Below, in pieces: positions 42,975 to 51,430 of a stretch of 64,000 nucleotides of DNA. Made by a program: the position numbers and the translations under genes. The notes under the pieces are model-generated. The model saw only the letters and a list, made by a program, of their open reading frames with translations. It was not told the origin of the DNA and searched no databases. The stretch's first letter is position 1. Each line of letters opens with the position of its first letter. Source of the DNA: Streptomyces sp. NBC_00525 (GTDB lineage Bacteria > Actinomycetota > Actinomycetes > Streptomycetales > Streptomycetaceae); NCBI RefSeq assembly GCF_036346595.1, contig NZ_CP107834.1, positions 6,510,001 to 6,574,000 on the forward strand. Reading direction: 5' to 3'.

Positions 42975-44893
42975 CACGCCAAGGGGTCGCCAGCGCGCTG
43001 GTGGTCGAGTTCGACGGCCGCCCGCTGCCCGCGAAGTTCCTGAACACCCTGGTCGAGGGGTACGTGGACGACAGCCGTACGCTGCCCGACCTCTTCCTCC
43101 TCCGCTTCCGCGACCCGGACCGGGTCCTGCTCGAACAGACCGGCCTCAAGATCGGCAGTGAGGCCCGGCTCCTGGCCCGGACCGGCGGGGACACCGCCCC
43201 GAAGCCGCTCCTCGAAGGCGCGGTCACCGCGCTGGAGGTCGAGCTGGACGAGACCGGTACGTTCACCGTGGTCCGGGGCCTGGACGAGTCGCACCGGCTG
43301 CTGCGCGGACGGCGCGTCGCCAGCTACCAGAACATGACGCTCTCCGACATCTGCGGCCAGGTCGCCCAGCGCGCCGGCCTCAAGCCCGGCACCGTGGACG
43401 TGGCCGGGCCGGTCATCGAGCACATCGCCCAGCCCAACGTCACCGACTGGGAGTTCGTACGCGGCCTCGCCGAGGAGGCGGGCGCCCAGGCGTACGTGCG
43501 CGACGGGCATCTGCACATCACCCGGCCCGCCGAGGCGAGCGGGGCGCCGGACAGCTCCGCCCGCGCCGACCGCGACCCGCTCGTCCTCGAACTCGGCAGC
43601 AACCTGCTGCGCTGCCGGGCCGGTGTCTCGGCGGCCGAACAGGTCTCCGAGGTGGAGGTGCGCGGCTGGGACATCGCCGCCAAGGAACCCCTGGTCGGCA
43701 AGGCGCCCGCCGGTACGTCCGGCACGCTCCGGCTCGGGGTGACGGCGGCCGACGTGACCGCCCCCTTCGGCGAGGCGCGGTTCGTCGTCACCGACGCCGC
43801 GTACGGCACCCAGGCCCAGGTGGACCAGGCGGCGAAGGCCCTGGCCGAACGCATCGCCGGCTCCTTCGCGGAACTGGAGGCCGTGATCCGGGGCAACCCG
43901 GCGGTCACGGCGGGCAGCGCGGTCGCGCTGAACGCGGTCGGCGCCCCCTTCGAGGGCCGCTACACCGTCACCTCCTCGCGCCATGTCTTCGACGCCGTAC
44001 GCGGCTACGAGACCTGGATCACCGTCTCCGGGCAGCAGGAGCGCTCGCTGTTCGGGCTCACCGGGGGCGGCGGGGGTGCGTCCGGGAGCGGTCCGCGCTG
44101 GTCCGGACTGGTCAGCGGAACGGTCACGGACACCCAGGACCCGGAGGGCTCGGGGCGGGTGAAGGTGCGTTTCCCCTGGCTGTCGGACGAGTACGCGAGC
44201 GACTGGGCGCGCACGGCGCAGTCCGGCGGGACGGGCGGCGGCGAGGCGTTCATCCCGGAGGTCGGGGACGAGGTGCTGGTCGGCTTCGAACAGGGCCACC
44301 TCGACCGGCCGTACGTCCTGGCCGGCCTCTACAACGGCAAGGACCGGCCCGGCGGGGGAGGCGGCGGGACCCCGGGCGAAACCCCCGGCACGGCGGAAAC
44401 GCCGGGCGCCCCCGGCGCGGGCGGCGGCGACGGCCTCGTCGACCCCACCACCGGGGCGGTCAACCGGCGCGCCTTCGCCTCCAGGAGCGGCAACCAGCTG
44501 GAGCTGCTGGACGCGGCCGACGGCCCGCAGGGCGTACGGCTGCGCACCGGGGACGGGAAGCTGACCATCGACCTGGACCGCCGGGGCACCGCCGTCGTCA
44601 TCAACAGCGACGGCAGCGTCACCATCCGGGCCGAGGAACAGGTCTCCGTCACGGCGGCCAAGGGCGTCGCCCTGGACGCCGGACGAGGCGAACTCACCCT
44701 CACCGGCGAACGCGTCACCCTCACCTCGCGCAACGGAGTCGCCCTGAACGGCGGCAATGGCAGGCTCGCCCTCTCCACGGACGGCGCGATGGAGCTGCAC
44801 GGCGGCCAGATCACCGTGGACGGCAGCCGCCGCACCGATGTGAAGAGCGGAGGCTCGGTCTCCGTCAACGCCCCGATGATCCAGCTCAACTGA
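42971..44893 (+). CDS. cis8: VgrG/gpV-like spike protein (Cis8)
   Basis: This is a 640-residue spike. The gp27-like part (about 1-330) carries VRGLDESHRLLRGRR and TDWEFVRGLAEEAG. The OB-fold gp5/gpV domain (about 375-455) has SGTVTDTQDPEGSGRVKVRF, then EVGDEVLVGFEQGHLDRPYV. A Gly-rich linker leads to a repetitive beta-helix end (LTLTGERVTLTSRNGVALNG). The PAAR tip is encoded separately. No extra effector domain was seen at the C-terminus. Confidence 0.92.
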   Translation: MTRQGVASALVVEFDGRPLPAKFLNTLVEGYVDDSRTLPDLFLLRFRDPDRVLLEQTGLKIGSEARLLARTGGDTAPKPLLEGAVTALEVELDETGTFTVVRGLDESHRLLRGRRVASYQNMTLSDICGQVAQRAGLKPGTVDVAGPVIEHIAQPNVTDWEFVRGLAEEAGAQAYVRDGHLHITRPAEASGAPDSSARADRDPLVLELGSNLLRCRAGVSAAEQVSEVEVRGWDIAAKEPLVGKAPAGTSGTLRLGVTAADVTAPFGEARFVVTDAAYGTQAQVDQAAKALAERIAGSFAELEAVIRGNPAVTAGSAVALNAVGAPFEGRYTVTSSRHVFDAVRGYETWITVSGQQERSLFGLTGGGGGASGSGPRWSGLVSGTVTDTQDPEGSGRVKVRFPWLSDEYASDWARTAQSGGTGGGEAFIPEVGDEVLVGFEQGHLDRPYVLAGLYNGKDRPGGGGGGTPGETPGTAETPGAPGAGGGDGLVDPTTGAVNRRAFASRSGNQLELLDAADGPQGVRLRTGDGKLTIDLDRRGTAVVINSDGSVTIRAEEQVSVTAAKGVALDAGRGELTLTGERVTLTSRNGVALNGGNGRLALSTDGAMELHGGQITVDGSRRTDVKSGGSVSVNAPMIQLN

Positions 44894-44983
44894 CGCACCG
44901 CACACCGCACCCCGTCAACACCCCGAACACCCCAAACCCGCACCCCGCACCCCGCACCCACGCAGCGAAGAGGAGCGCACCGC

Positions 44984-45265
44984 ATGCCGTCAGCAGCAGC
45001 CGCACGGGTCACCGACCCCACCGGCCACCCCGGCACCGTGGGGCCGCCCGGCGTGCTCTCGGTGCTGATCGGCGGCAAACCGGCGGCCACCGTCGGCACC
45101 ACGCACCAGTGCGCGTCCCCGCTCGGCCACCCGCCGTCCGTGATCGCGCCGCCCGGCAGCCGGAGCGTCTTCATCGGCGGCAGGCCCGCCGCTCGCGTCG
45201 GGGACCTGAGCGGCTGCGGCGCACCGATCGTCTCGGGCTGCGCCACCGTGCTGATCGGAGGCTGA
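44984..45265 (+). CDS. PAAR spike-tip protein
   Basis: This is a 93-residue PAAR protein. Paired hairpins carry SVLIGGKPAATVGTTHQC and SVFIGGRPAARVGDLSGCGA, ending with TVLIGG. His and Cys residues can bind one metal at the tip. The upstream 90-bp stretch is made of CACCCCG-like repeats and carries GAAGAGGAG as ribosome site. Confidence 0.92.
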   Translation: MPSAAAARVTDPTGHPGTVGPPGVLSVLIGGKPAATVGTTHQCASPLGHPPSVIAPPGSRSVFIGGRPAARVGDLSGCGAPIVSGCATVLIGG

Positions 45266-45272
45266 ACGCACC

Positions 45273-45707
45273 ATGGGAGAGCAGTTCATCGGAGCCGGCT
45301 GGGCCTTCCCGCCGCGCACCGACGCCACCGGCTCCATCGCCCTGGTACGCGGCGAACGCGAACTGGAGGAGTCGATCCGGCTCATCCTGGCCACGTCGCC
45401 CGGCGAGCGGCCCATGCGGCCCGAGTTCGGCTGCGCCGTCAACGACTACGTCTTCGCCCCGGCCGACGCCGGAACCGCCGGGCAACTCGCGTACGAGGTG
45501 CGGCTCGCGCTGGAACGCTGGGAACCCCGGATCGAGGTCGCCGACGTCACCGTACGCTTCGACGCCGCCGACGACGGGGTCCTGTACATCGACATCGGCT
45601 ACACCGTGCGCGGCTCCAACGACCCCCGCAACCTCGTCTTCCCGTTCTATGTGATCCCGCAGCACGGACCGGACACGAGCCCCGACGACGAGGAGACCGG
45701 CGCGTGA
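45273..45707 (+). CDS. cis9: Baseplate wedge protein, GPW/gp25 family (Cis9)
   Basis: This is a 144-residue gp25-like protein with a central LVRGERELEESIRLILATSP, then RPMRPEFGCAVNDYVF, including the EPR-like core. gp25 initiates sheath polymerisation in related systems. The GTG start of baseplate J overlaps its stop (GTGA). Confidence 0.92.
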   Translation: MGEQFIGAGWAFPPRTDATGSIALVRGERELEESIRLILATSPGERPMRPEFGCAVNDYVFAPADAGTAGQLAYEVRLALERWEPRIEVADVTVRFDAADDGVLYIDIGYTVRGSNDPRNLVFPFYVIPQHGPDTSPDDEETGA

Positions 45708-47680
45708 CGCTGCCCAGCCCCCATCTCGACGACCGCCGCTTCCAGGGCCTGGTGGACGAGGCCAAGCGACTCGTCCAGCAGCGCTGCCCGGAGTGGACCG
45801 ACCACAATGTGTCCGACCCCGGCGTCACACTGATCGAGGCGTTCGCGACCATGGTCGACCAGCTCGTCTACCGGGTGAACCGGGTGCCCGAGAAGAGCTA
45901 CCTCACCTTCCTCGACCTCATCGGGGTGCGGCTGCACCCGCCGACCGCCGCACGCACCGACGTCACCTTCCGGCTGTCCGCGCCCCGCCCCGACCCCGTC
46001 GTGGTCCGCGCCGGCACCGAGGTGGCCACCGTCCGCACCGAGACCGAGGAAGCGGTCGTCTTCACCACCACCTCCGAACTGACCGTCGTCCCCTGCTCGT
46101 TCGCCCACCTCGCGACCTGGCCGGCCACCGAGGAGGTCGTCGACCGCACCGAACAGCTCGCCATCGGACGCGACGTGGCCTGCTTCGGCGCCACACCCGC
46201 ACCCGGCGACTGCCTCTACGTCGGCCTCTCGACGGCCGTCCCGGCCGGAGTCGTCGTCCTGCGGATGGACTGCCGGGTCGAGGGCGTCGGCGTGGACCCG
46301 CTGCGCCCGCCCCTGATCTGGGAGGCGTGGGACGGCACCGGCTGGGCGGCCTGCGAGGTCGAGAAGGACGACACCGGAGGCTTCAACCGGTCCGGCGAAC
46401 TCATCCTCCACCTGCCGAGGACCCACACCCCGGCCGCCGTCGTCCGGCGCACCGGAGGCTGGCTGCGCTGCCGCCTGATCGAGGCCGAACCGGGCCGCCC
46501 CACCTATCTGGCCCCGCCCGTGCTCCGGTCCGTCACCGCGTTCACCATCGGCGCCACCGTCGCCGCCGAGCACGCCGAGACCATCACCGACGAGGTCCTC
46601 GGCGCGGCGGAGGGTGTACCCGGCCAGTCGTTCACGCTGGCCCGGTCGCCCGTCGTGCCGGGGGACTTCGTGGTCGAGGTCGCCGACCCGGCGGGCGCCG
46701 GCCCCGAGCCGGAGTACACCCGCTGGACCAGGGTGGACGACTTCGCGCACTCCGGCCCCGAGGACCGGCACATCACCCTCGACCCCAACTCCGGCCGGGT
46801 CGAGTTCGGCCCCGCCGTACGCGAACGGGACGGCTCCATCCGCTACTACGGCGCGGTACCGGCCAAGGGCGCCACCGTCCGGGTGCGCGCGTACCGCACG
46901 GGCGGCGGGCTGCGCGGCAACGTCGCCCGCTCCACCCTGAAGATCCTGCGCAGCGCCCTCCCGTACGTGGCACGCGTCGAGAACCGCCGGCCCGCGCTCG
47001 GCGGCGTGGACGGGGAGAGCGTCGAGAGCGCGCGGGTGCGCGGCCCGATGACCCTGCGCACCCTGCACCGGGCCGTCGTCCCGCACGACTACGAACTCCT
47101 CGCCCGCGAGGTCGCCCCGGACGCCGCCCGCGTCCACTGCATCCGGGCCGGCGACGACGGCGACGACGGCGGGGACACCGCCCAGGGCGTACGGCTCCTC
47201 GTCGTCCCGGCCGGGCGCAGCGACGAGCAGGGACGGATCGAGTTCGACGAGCTGATCCCGCCCGCCCAGACCCTGCGCCTGATCGCCGGGCACCTGGACG
47301 AGCGCCGCCCCATCGGGGCCCGCCTCGTCGTCGAGCCGCCGTTCTACCAGGGCGTCACCGTCGTCGCCACCGTGCAGGCCGAGCCCGGCGCGGTCCGCGA
47401 ACGCGTCCGCGAGGCGGCGCTCGCGGCGCTGTACGGGTACTTCAACCCCCTGTCCGGCGGCCCCAACGGGCAGGGCTGGCCCTTCGGACGGCCCGTCCAG
47501 TCCGGCGAGGCGTTCGCCGTGCTCCAGCGGGTGCCCGGCGTCGACCTCGTCGAGGATGTACGCCTCTACCGCGCCGACCCGTTGACCGGCGAGCGCACCG
47601 ACGCCACCACGAAGATCCCCCTCGACCGGCACGCGCTGGTCTTCAGCTACGAGCACCAGCTCCGGGTGAGGGGGGCCTGA
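45704..47680 (+). CDS. cis11: Baseplate assembly protein J-like (Cis11)
   Basis: This is a 658-residue baseplate wedge protein. The N-terminal WTDHNVSDPGVTLIEAFATM motif is diagnostic of the baseplate J/gp6-like family in eCIS. The mid-protein GGGLRGNVARSTLKIL and MTLRTLHRAVVPHDYELLA are conserved, and the C-terminal third folds as gp6/gpJ (REAALAALYGYFNPL). Long insertions are normal for eCIS homologues. Confidence 0.92.
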   Translation: MTLPSPHLDDRRFQGLVDEAKRLVQQRCPEWTDHNVSDPGVTLIEAFATMVDQLVYRVNRVPEKSYLTFLDLIGVRLHPPTAARTDVTFRLSAPRPDPVVVRAGTEVATVRTETEEAVVFTTTSELTVVPCSFAHLATWPATEEVVDRTEQLAIGRDVACFGATPAPGDCLYVGLSTAVPAGVVVLRMDCRVEGVGVDPLRPPLIWEAWDGTGWAACEVEKDDTGGFNRSGELILHLPRTHTPAAVVRRTGGWLRCRLIEAEPGRPTYLAPPVLRSVTAFTIGATVAAEHAETITDEVLGAAEGVPGQSFTLARSPVVPGDFVVEVADPAGAGPEPEYTRWTRVDDFAHSGPEDRHITLDPNSGRVEFGPAVRERDGSIRYYGAVPAKGATVRVRAYRTGGGLRGNVARSTLKILRSALPYVARVENRRPALGGVDGESVESARVRGPMTLRTLHRAVVPHDYELLAREVAPDAARVHCIRAGDDGDDGGDTAQGVRLLVVPAGRSDEQGRIEFDELIPPAQTLRLIAGHLDERRPIGARLVVEPPFYQGVTVVATVQAEPGAVRERVREAALAALYGYFNPLSGGPNGQGWPFGRPVQSGEAFAVLQRVPGVDLVEDVRLYRADPLTGERTDATTKIPLDRHALVFSYEHQLRVRGA

Positions 47681-47683
47681 ACG

Positions 47684-48250
47684 ATGCGCACCGGCGTCCC
47701 CGGACTCCCCACCCCGCACCCCCTCATCGACCGGCTCCCCGCCGTATACGTGGAGCAGGACTTCATCCGCCGCTTCCTCACCGCGCTCGACGACGTCCTC
47801 GCCCCGGTCCTGCTGACCATCGACAACCTCCCCGCCCACCTCGACCCGCGCAGCGCCCCCGACGACTTCCTGGCCTGGCTCGCCCAGTGGGTGGCGGTCG
47901 AGTCCCCCGAGGACAGCACGCCGGAGCGGCGCCGCGAGACGGTACGCGGCGCGGTGGCCCGGCACGCCAGGCGCGGGACGCTCGGCGGGCTCGCGGACGC
48001 GGTACGGCTGGTGACCGGCACCGAGCCCGAGATCACGGAGAGCGGCGGGACCGCCTGGTCCACGGGGCCGCTCACCGCGCTGCCGGGCTCACCGCGCCCA
48101 CGGGTGACGATCCGGGTCCGTGAGGCGGCCGGCCGGCCCGTGGACCGGGCGCTGCTGACGGAGCGGATCGGGACGGAGGTCCCGGCCCATGTGGCCTTCA
48201 CACTGGAAATCCTGCCCCCGGCCGGGGGCGCGGGGGGTGCGGCGAGTTGA
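47684..48250 (+). CDS. Phage tail protein I-like baseplate protein (Afp12-like)
   Basis: This 188-residue protein belongs to the P2 gpI-like tail family. It contains IDRLPAVYVEQDFIRRFLTA, then DDFLAWLAQWVAV, then GGLADAVRLVTGTEPEITES. It forms wedges with the J-like protein. In Afp and PVC, a fibre gene normally follows; here a zinc-ribbon membrane protein gene follows instead. Confidence 0.86.
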   Translation: MRTGVPGLPTPHPLIDRLPAVYVEQDFIRRFLTALDDVLAPVLLTIDNLPAHLDPRSAPDDFLAWLAQWVAVESPEDSTPERRRETVRGAVARHARRGTLGGLADAVRLVTGTEPEITESGGTAWSTGPLTALPGSPRPRVTIRVREAAGRPVDRALLTERIGTEVPAHVAFTLEILPPAGGAGGAAS

Positions 48251-49527
48251 TCTGCGAGTCGTGCGGGACGAGGAACGAACCGGGCCGCGCCTTCTGCGTG
48301 TCGTGCGAGGCGTTTCTGGCCTGGGAGGACGAGGAGGAGACGCCGGAGCCGGGCGCGGCGGGTGCGGGGGGCCGCGGCGCGCCGGGGCAGCGCGGGCCCG
48401 GCGCGGGGGTGCCCCAGGTGACCGCGCCGCGCGTGCCCAGTGAGCCCGGTCCACCCGCGCCCGCGCCACCCGCGCCCGCAGCACCTGGGCCGACAGCCGC
48501 CCCGGTACCCGGCCCTCCCGCACCCACGCCCGCGCCTGCCCCGCCGCAGCCGCTGCCCGCCGTCCCCCCGCAGCGCGGACCGGGCCCGGAGCACCGCACA
48601 CAGGGCAACCCGGACCGCACTGCGCCCCGTACCCCCGCACCGCCCGCGACTCCCGCCCCCGTCCAGCCGGCGGGGGCCGCGCCCCGGCGGCCCGGAGACA
48701 GGCCGGAGGGGCCGCCGCCCGGCCCCACCGCCTGGACGCCCGGCACCGCGCCGCAGCCACCACCGCCGGACGCGGCCACGGCCTCGGCCACCGCGCCCGT
48801 GGTCTGTCCGGGGTGCGGCGCCGAGAACGCACCCGACCGCACCCTGTGCGTGCGGTGCGCCCTGCTCCTGAATCCGGGGCCGCCCCCCGCCGTACGCCCG
48901 CCGTGGTGGCGCCGGCTCTTCCGGCGGCGGCCCCGGCAGGGCCACGAGGCCGGAGCGCGCCCCCGCCGGCGCCGGCGCGGCCCGCGCCTCGGGGTGCCGA
49001 TCGCACTCCTCCTCGTCCTGGCCGGTGTGTGGTTCGCGCTGCCGCATCTGTCGGGGCTGCTCGGCCTGGCCAAGGAGGAGACGGGCGCGCCCGAGTCGAT
49101 GCCCCCGTCCGCCTGCCACGGCTCCAGCGCGGCGCGGGGGCACGCCGTCGGTGCGGCGTTCGACGGGTTCAACAACCGGTACTGGGCGCCCGAGGAGACC
49201 GGCGACGCCGCGGGCGAGTACCTGGAGTGCGAGTTCGACACGCCGGTCCGGATGCTGAAGATGGTGGTGTTTCCGGGGACGTCCGCGCGCACGGACGAGT
49301 TCCTGACCCAGGCCCGCCCGGCCCGGCTCGTCGCGGAACTGACCGCGAAGGACGGCACCAAGCGGACGAAGGCGATCCGCCTCAAGGACCAGGCGGGCCA
49401 GCAGACATTCGACCTCCGGGGCTCGCAGACCGTACGCGTTCGGCTGACGGTCGAATCCGCGTACGGCACCGGCAAGGGCCGCCGGGTCGCCGTCGCCGAG
49501 GTCGAGTTCTTCGGCCACCGCTCCTGA
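48247..49527 (+). CDS. Zinc-ribbon, single-TM protein with C-terminal discoidin-like domain
   Basis: This is a 426-residue protein starting at TTG 48247, overlapping the previous stop. ICESCGTRNEPGRAFCVSC is an N-terminal zinc ribbon. A 150-residue Pro/Ala linker leads to a second ribbon (CPGCGAENAPDRTLCVRC, about residues 183-204). A basic stretch precedes one TM helix near 250-270 (IALLLVLAGVWFALPHL). The rest (ending VAVAEVEFFGHRS) is a discoidin-like beta-sandwich, the module often called NADase-type glycan-binding. Topology puts the ribbons in the cytoplasm and the sandwich outside. It closes the CIS operon and may tether particles or bind the cell wall; this is inference. Confidence 0.75.
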   Translation: MICESCGTRNEPGRAFCVSCEAFLAWEDEEETPEPGAAGAGGRGAPGQRGPGAGVPQVTAPRVPSEPGPPAPAPPAPAAPGPTAAPVPGPPAPTPAPAPPQPLPAVPPQRGPGPEHRTQGNPDRTAPRTPAPPATPAPVQPAGAAPRRPGDRPEGPPPGPTAWTPGTAPQPPPPDAATASATAPVVCPGCGAENAPDRTLCVRCALLLNPGPPPAVRPPWWRRLFRRRPRQGHEAGARPRRRRRGPRLGVPIALLLVLAGVWFALPHLSGLLGLAKEETGAPESMPPSACHGSSAARGHAVGAAFDGFNNRYWAPEETGDAAGEYLECEFDTPVRMLKMVVFPGTSARTDEFLTQARPARLVAELTAKDGTKRTKAIRLKDQAGQQTFDLRGSQTVRVRLTVESAYGTGKGRRVAVAEVEFFGHRS

Positions 49528-49590
49528 CACCGGCACTCCCGCGCCGCCCCCGCTTGCGACGACGGGACGGGCACGGCAGGGTTCGATGCT

Positions 49591-50043
49591 GTGCCCACTC
49601 TCCTGATCGTGCATCACACCCCGTCGCCCAACTGCCAGGCCCTCTTCGAGGCCGTCGTCGCCGGAGCGACGACCGACGAGATCGAAGGCGTACGCGTGGT
49701 CCGGCGGGCGGCACTCGCCGCGACGGCGTCCGACGTACTGGCGGCGGACGGCCTCCTGCTCGGCACCCCGGCCAACCTCGGCTACATGTCCGGCGCGCTC
49801 AAGCACTTCTTCGACCAGATCTACTACCCGTGCCTGGACACCACCCGAGGCCGCCCCTTCGGCTACTACGTCCACGGCGGCAACGACGTCACCGGCGCGG
49901 TGCGCGCCGTCGAAACGATCACGACCGGCCTCGGCTGGCGCCGGGCCGCCGAGGCCGTGAAGGTGACGGGCGAACCCTCCAAGGCCGACACGGAGGCCTG
50001 CTGGGAACTGGGCGCCACCCTGGCGGCCGGTCTGACGGACTGA
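49591..50043 (+). CDS. Flavodoxin-like NAD(P)H-dependent oxidoreductase
   Basis: This is a 150-residue flavodoxin-fold protein. LIVHHTPSPNCQALFEAV binds the FMN phosphate. DGLLLGTPANLGYMSGALKH and GYYVHGGNDVTGA are the two ring-side loops. It starts at GTG 49591. It could be a quinone or azo reductase; the substrate is unknown. It is convergent with the TetR gene. Confidence 0.8.
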   Translation: MPTLLIVHHTPSPNCQALFEAVVAGATTDEIEGVRVVRRAALAATASDVLAADGLLLGTPANLGYMSGALKHFFDQIYYPCLDTTRGRPFGYYVHGGNDVTGAVRAVETITTGLGWRRAAEAVKVTGEPSKADTEACWELGATLAAGLTD

Positions 50044-50057
50044 CGACCGCCACGCCC

Positions 50058-50639
50058 TCACCCCCGCTCCGGAGCCCCCGCGCGCAGACCCGCCGTCACC
50101 AGGTCGAAGAGGCGGGCAGCGCGGGGCTGCCAGGCGCTGTGCGGGTCCAGCTGCCACAGGCCCGCTATCGCGAGGAGGAAGTCGTCCGGGGTGACGCCGG
50201 GGCGGATCGTGCCCGCGGCCTCGTTCGCCGCCAGGAGGAGCGTGATGGCCTCGGTCACCGGGCCGTGGCCGACCTGGGCCAGGCTGCCGTGGCCGCTGGT
50301 CGCCGCGCGCAGGGCCGCGCCGAGACCGGCCTTGGCCATCGCGTACCGGGCGAGGCGGTCCATCCACTCGCGCAGGGCGCGGTCGGCCGGGCGGTCCGCG
50401 AGGAGCTGGGCGGCCGTGTCCGCGACCTGCTGCATCTCGTACCGGTAGACCTCCAGGACCAGCGCCTCGCGGTTCGGGAAGTTCCGGTAGAACGTGCCCT
50501 GGCCGACGCCGGCCTTCCGCGCGATGACGCTCACCGGGGTGTCCGCGGCCCGCGTCAGCTCCACCAGTGCCACGGCCAGGATGCGTTCGCGATTGCGCCG
50601 CGCGTCCGGGCGCGTGGGCGTGCTCCGTACCTCCCGCAC
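50058..50639 (-). CDS. TetR family transcriptional regulator
   Basis: This is a 193-residue protein. The N-terminal HTH runs about residues 15-60 (RERILAVALVELTR, ISVIARKAGV-type core, GQGTFYRNFPNREALVLEVY). The C-terminal ligand domain is divergent. Start chosen as GTG 50639 because GAGGGGG lies just upstream; the open frame continues 24 codons further into the operator region. Two palindromes (50684-50699 and 50714-50733) lie directly upstream, between this gene and the divergent molybdenum hydroxylase operon, so it probably represses itself and that operon. Confidence 0.86.
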   Translation of the reverse strand: MREVRSTPTRPDARRNRERILAVALVELTRAADTPVSVIARKAGVGQGTFYRNFPNREALVLEVYRYEMQQVADTAAQLLADRPADRALREWMDRLARYAMAKAGLGAALRAATSGHGSLAQVGHGPVTEAITLLLAANEAAGTIRPGVTPDDFLLAIAGLWQLDPHSAWQPRAARLFDLVTAGLRAGAPERG

Positions 50640-50683
50640 ACCGTCCCCCTCACGCGTCACGGCCGGGAATCGGCCTTGCTTCA

Positions 50684-50699
50684 CCGGACAGCCGTCCGT
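50684..50699. promoter_or_regulatory. Imperfect palindrome, second TetR operator half-site pair
   Basis: CCGGACAGCCGTCCGT contains CGGACA and TGTCCG-like halves with one mismatch. Its centre is about 32 bp, three helical turns, from the perfect palindrome at 50714-50733. Confidence 0.6.
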
Positions 50700-50713
50700 T
50701 AGGTTCGACAATC

Positions 50714-50733
50714 AAGCGGACAGCTGTCCGCTT
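50714..50733. promoter_or_regulatory. Perfect 20-bp palindrome, TetR operator
   Basis: AAGCGGACAGCTGTCCGCTT is a perfect inverted repeat of the GGACAN2TGTCC type frequently bound by TetR regulators. It lies between the TetR gene and the divergent operon starting at 50873. The span 50640-50872 shows no other clear feature. Confidence 0.75.
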
Positions 50734-50872
50734 CTCTTCACCGTAGCGCCGGATCGGGCCACGTGGCCGATCGGCTTCCGCCGGCCCCTCCCGCCCCCAC
50801 CCTCCGCATCCGTACCGGCCCGCGAACGACACCTCGTCCGGCGCGCTCATGCCATGCGAAAGAAGGCTGATC

Positions 50873-51430
50873 ATGGCTCCATCGACGTCCAGCGCCCTCA
50901 CCCTGCGCATCAATGGCGAAAAATACACGCTGCCCGTCGACCACCGCACCACCCTGCTCGACGCCTTACGCGAACGCCTCGACCTGACGGGCACCAAGAA
51001 GGGCTGCGACCACGGCCAGTGCGGTGCATGCACGGTACTGCTCGACGGCCGCCGCACCCTGGCCTGCCTCCAACTCGCCGTGGCGGCCGAGGGGCGCGAG
51101 ATCACCACCATCGAGGGCGTGGCGGACGGCGACCGGCTGCACCCCGTCCAGGAAGCGTTCCTGGACCTCGACGGCTTCCAGTGCGGCTACTGCACTCCGG
51201 GGCAGATCTGCTCCGCCATCGCCGTCATCGAGGAACACGCCGCGGGCTGGCCCAGCGCCGCCACCGAGGACGTACGGCCCGACGCGGCCCCGGCCGCACT
51301 CACCGACGACGAGATCCGCGAGCGGATGAGCGGCAACCTGTGTCGCTGCGGCGCCTACACCCAGATCGTCCGGGCCGTCGCACGGGCCGCCGGAGCCGCC
51401 GCCGACCAGAACAAGGAGCCCGCCGCATGA
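50873..51430 (+). CDS. 2Fe-2S subunit of a xanthine dehydrogenase-family enzyme
   Basis: This is a 185-residue small subunit. The N-terminal plant-type ferredoxin has CDHGQCGACTVLLDG, with the fourth Cys in LACLQ. The C-terminal 2Fe-2S domain has CGYCTPGQICS and the CRCGAY pair. It moves electrons from the molybdenum site to FAD. ATG at 50873 preferred over an ATG eight codons earlier. The stop overlaps the next ATG. Confidence 0.92.
   Translation: MAPSTSSALTLRINGEKYTLPVDHRTTLLDALRERLDLTGTKKGCDHGQCGACTVLLDGRRTLACLQLAVAAEGREITTIEGVADGDRLHPVQEAFLDLDGFQCGYCTPGQICSAIAVIEEHAAGWPSAATEDVRPDAAPAALTDDEIRERMSGNLCRCGAYTQIVRAVARAAGAAADQNKEPAA

Noticed and set aside
37309..49527. Contractile prophage or R-type tailocin
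   Set aside because: No holin, lysin, capsid, terminase or tail fibre genes; AAA+ ATPase, DUF4255 cap, DUF4157 and LysM adaptor genes mark an eCIS-type locus.
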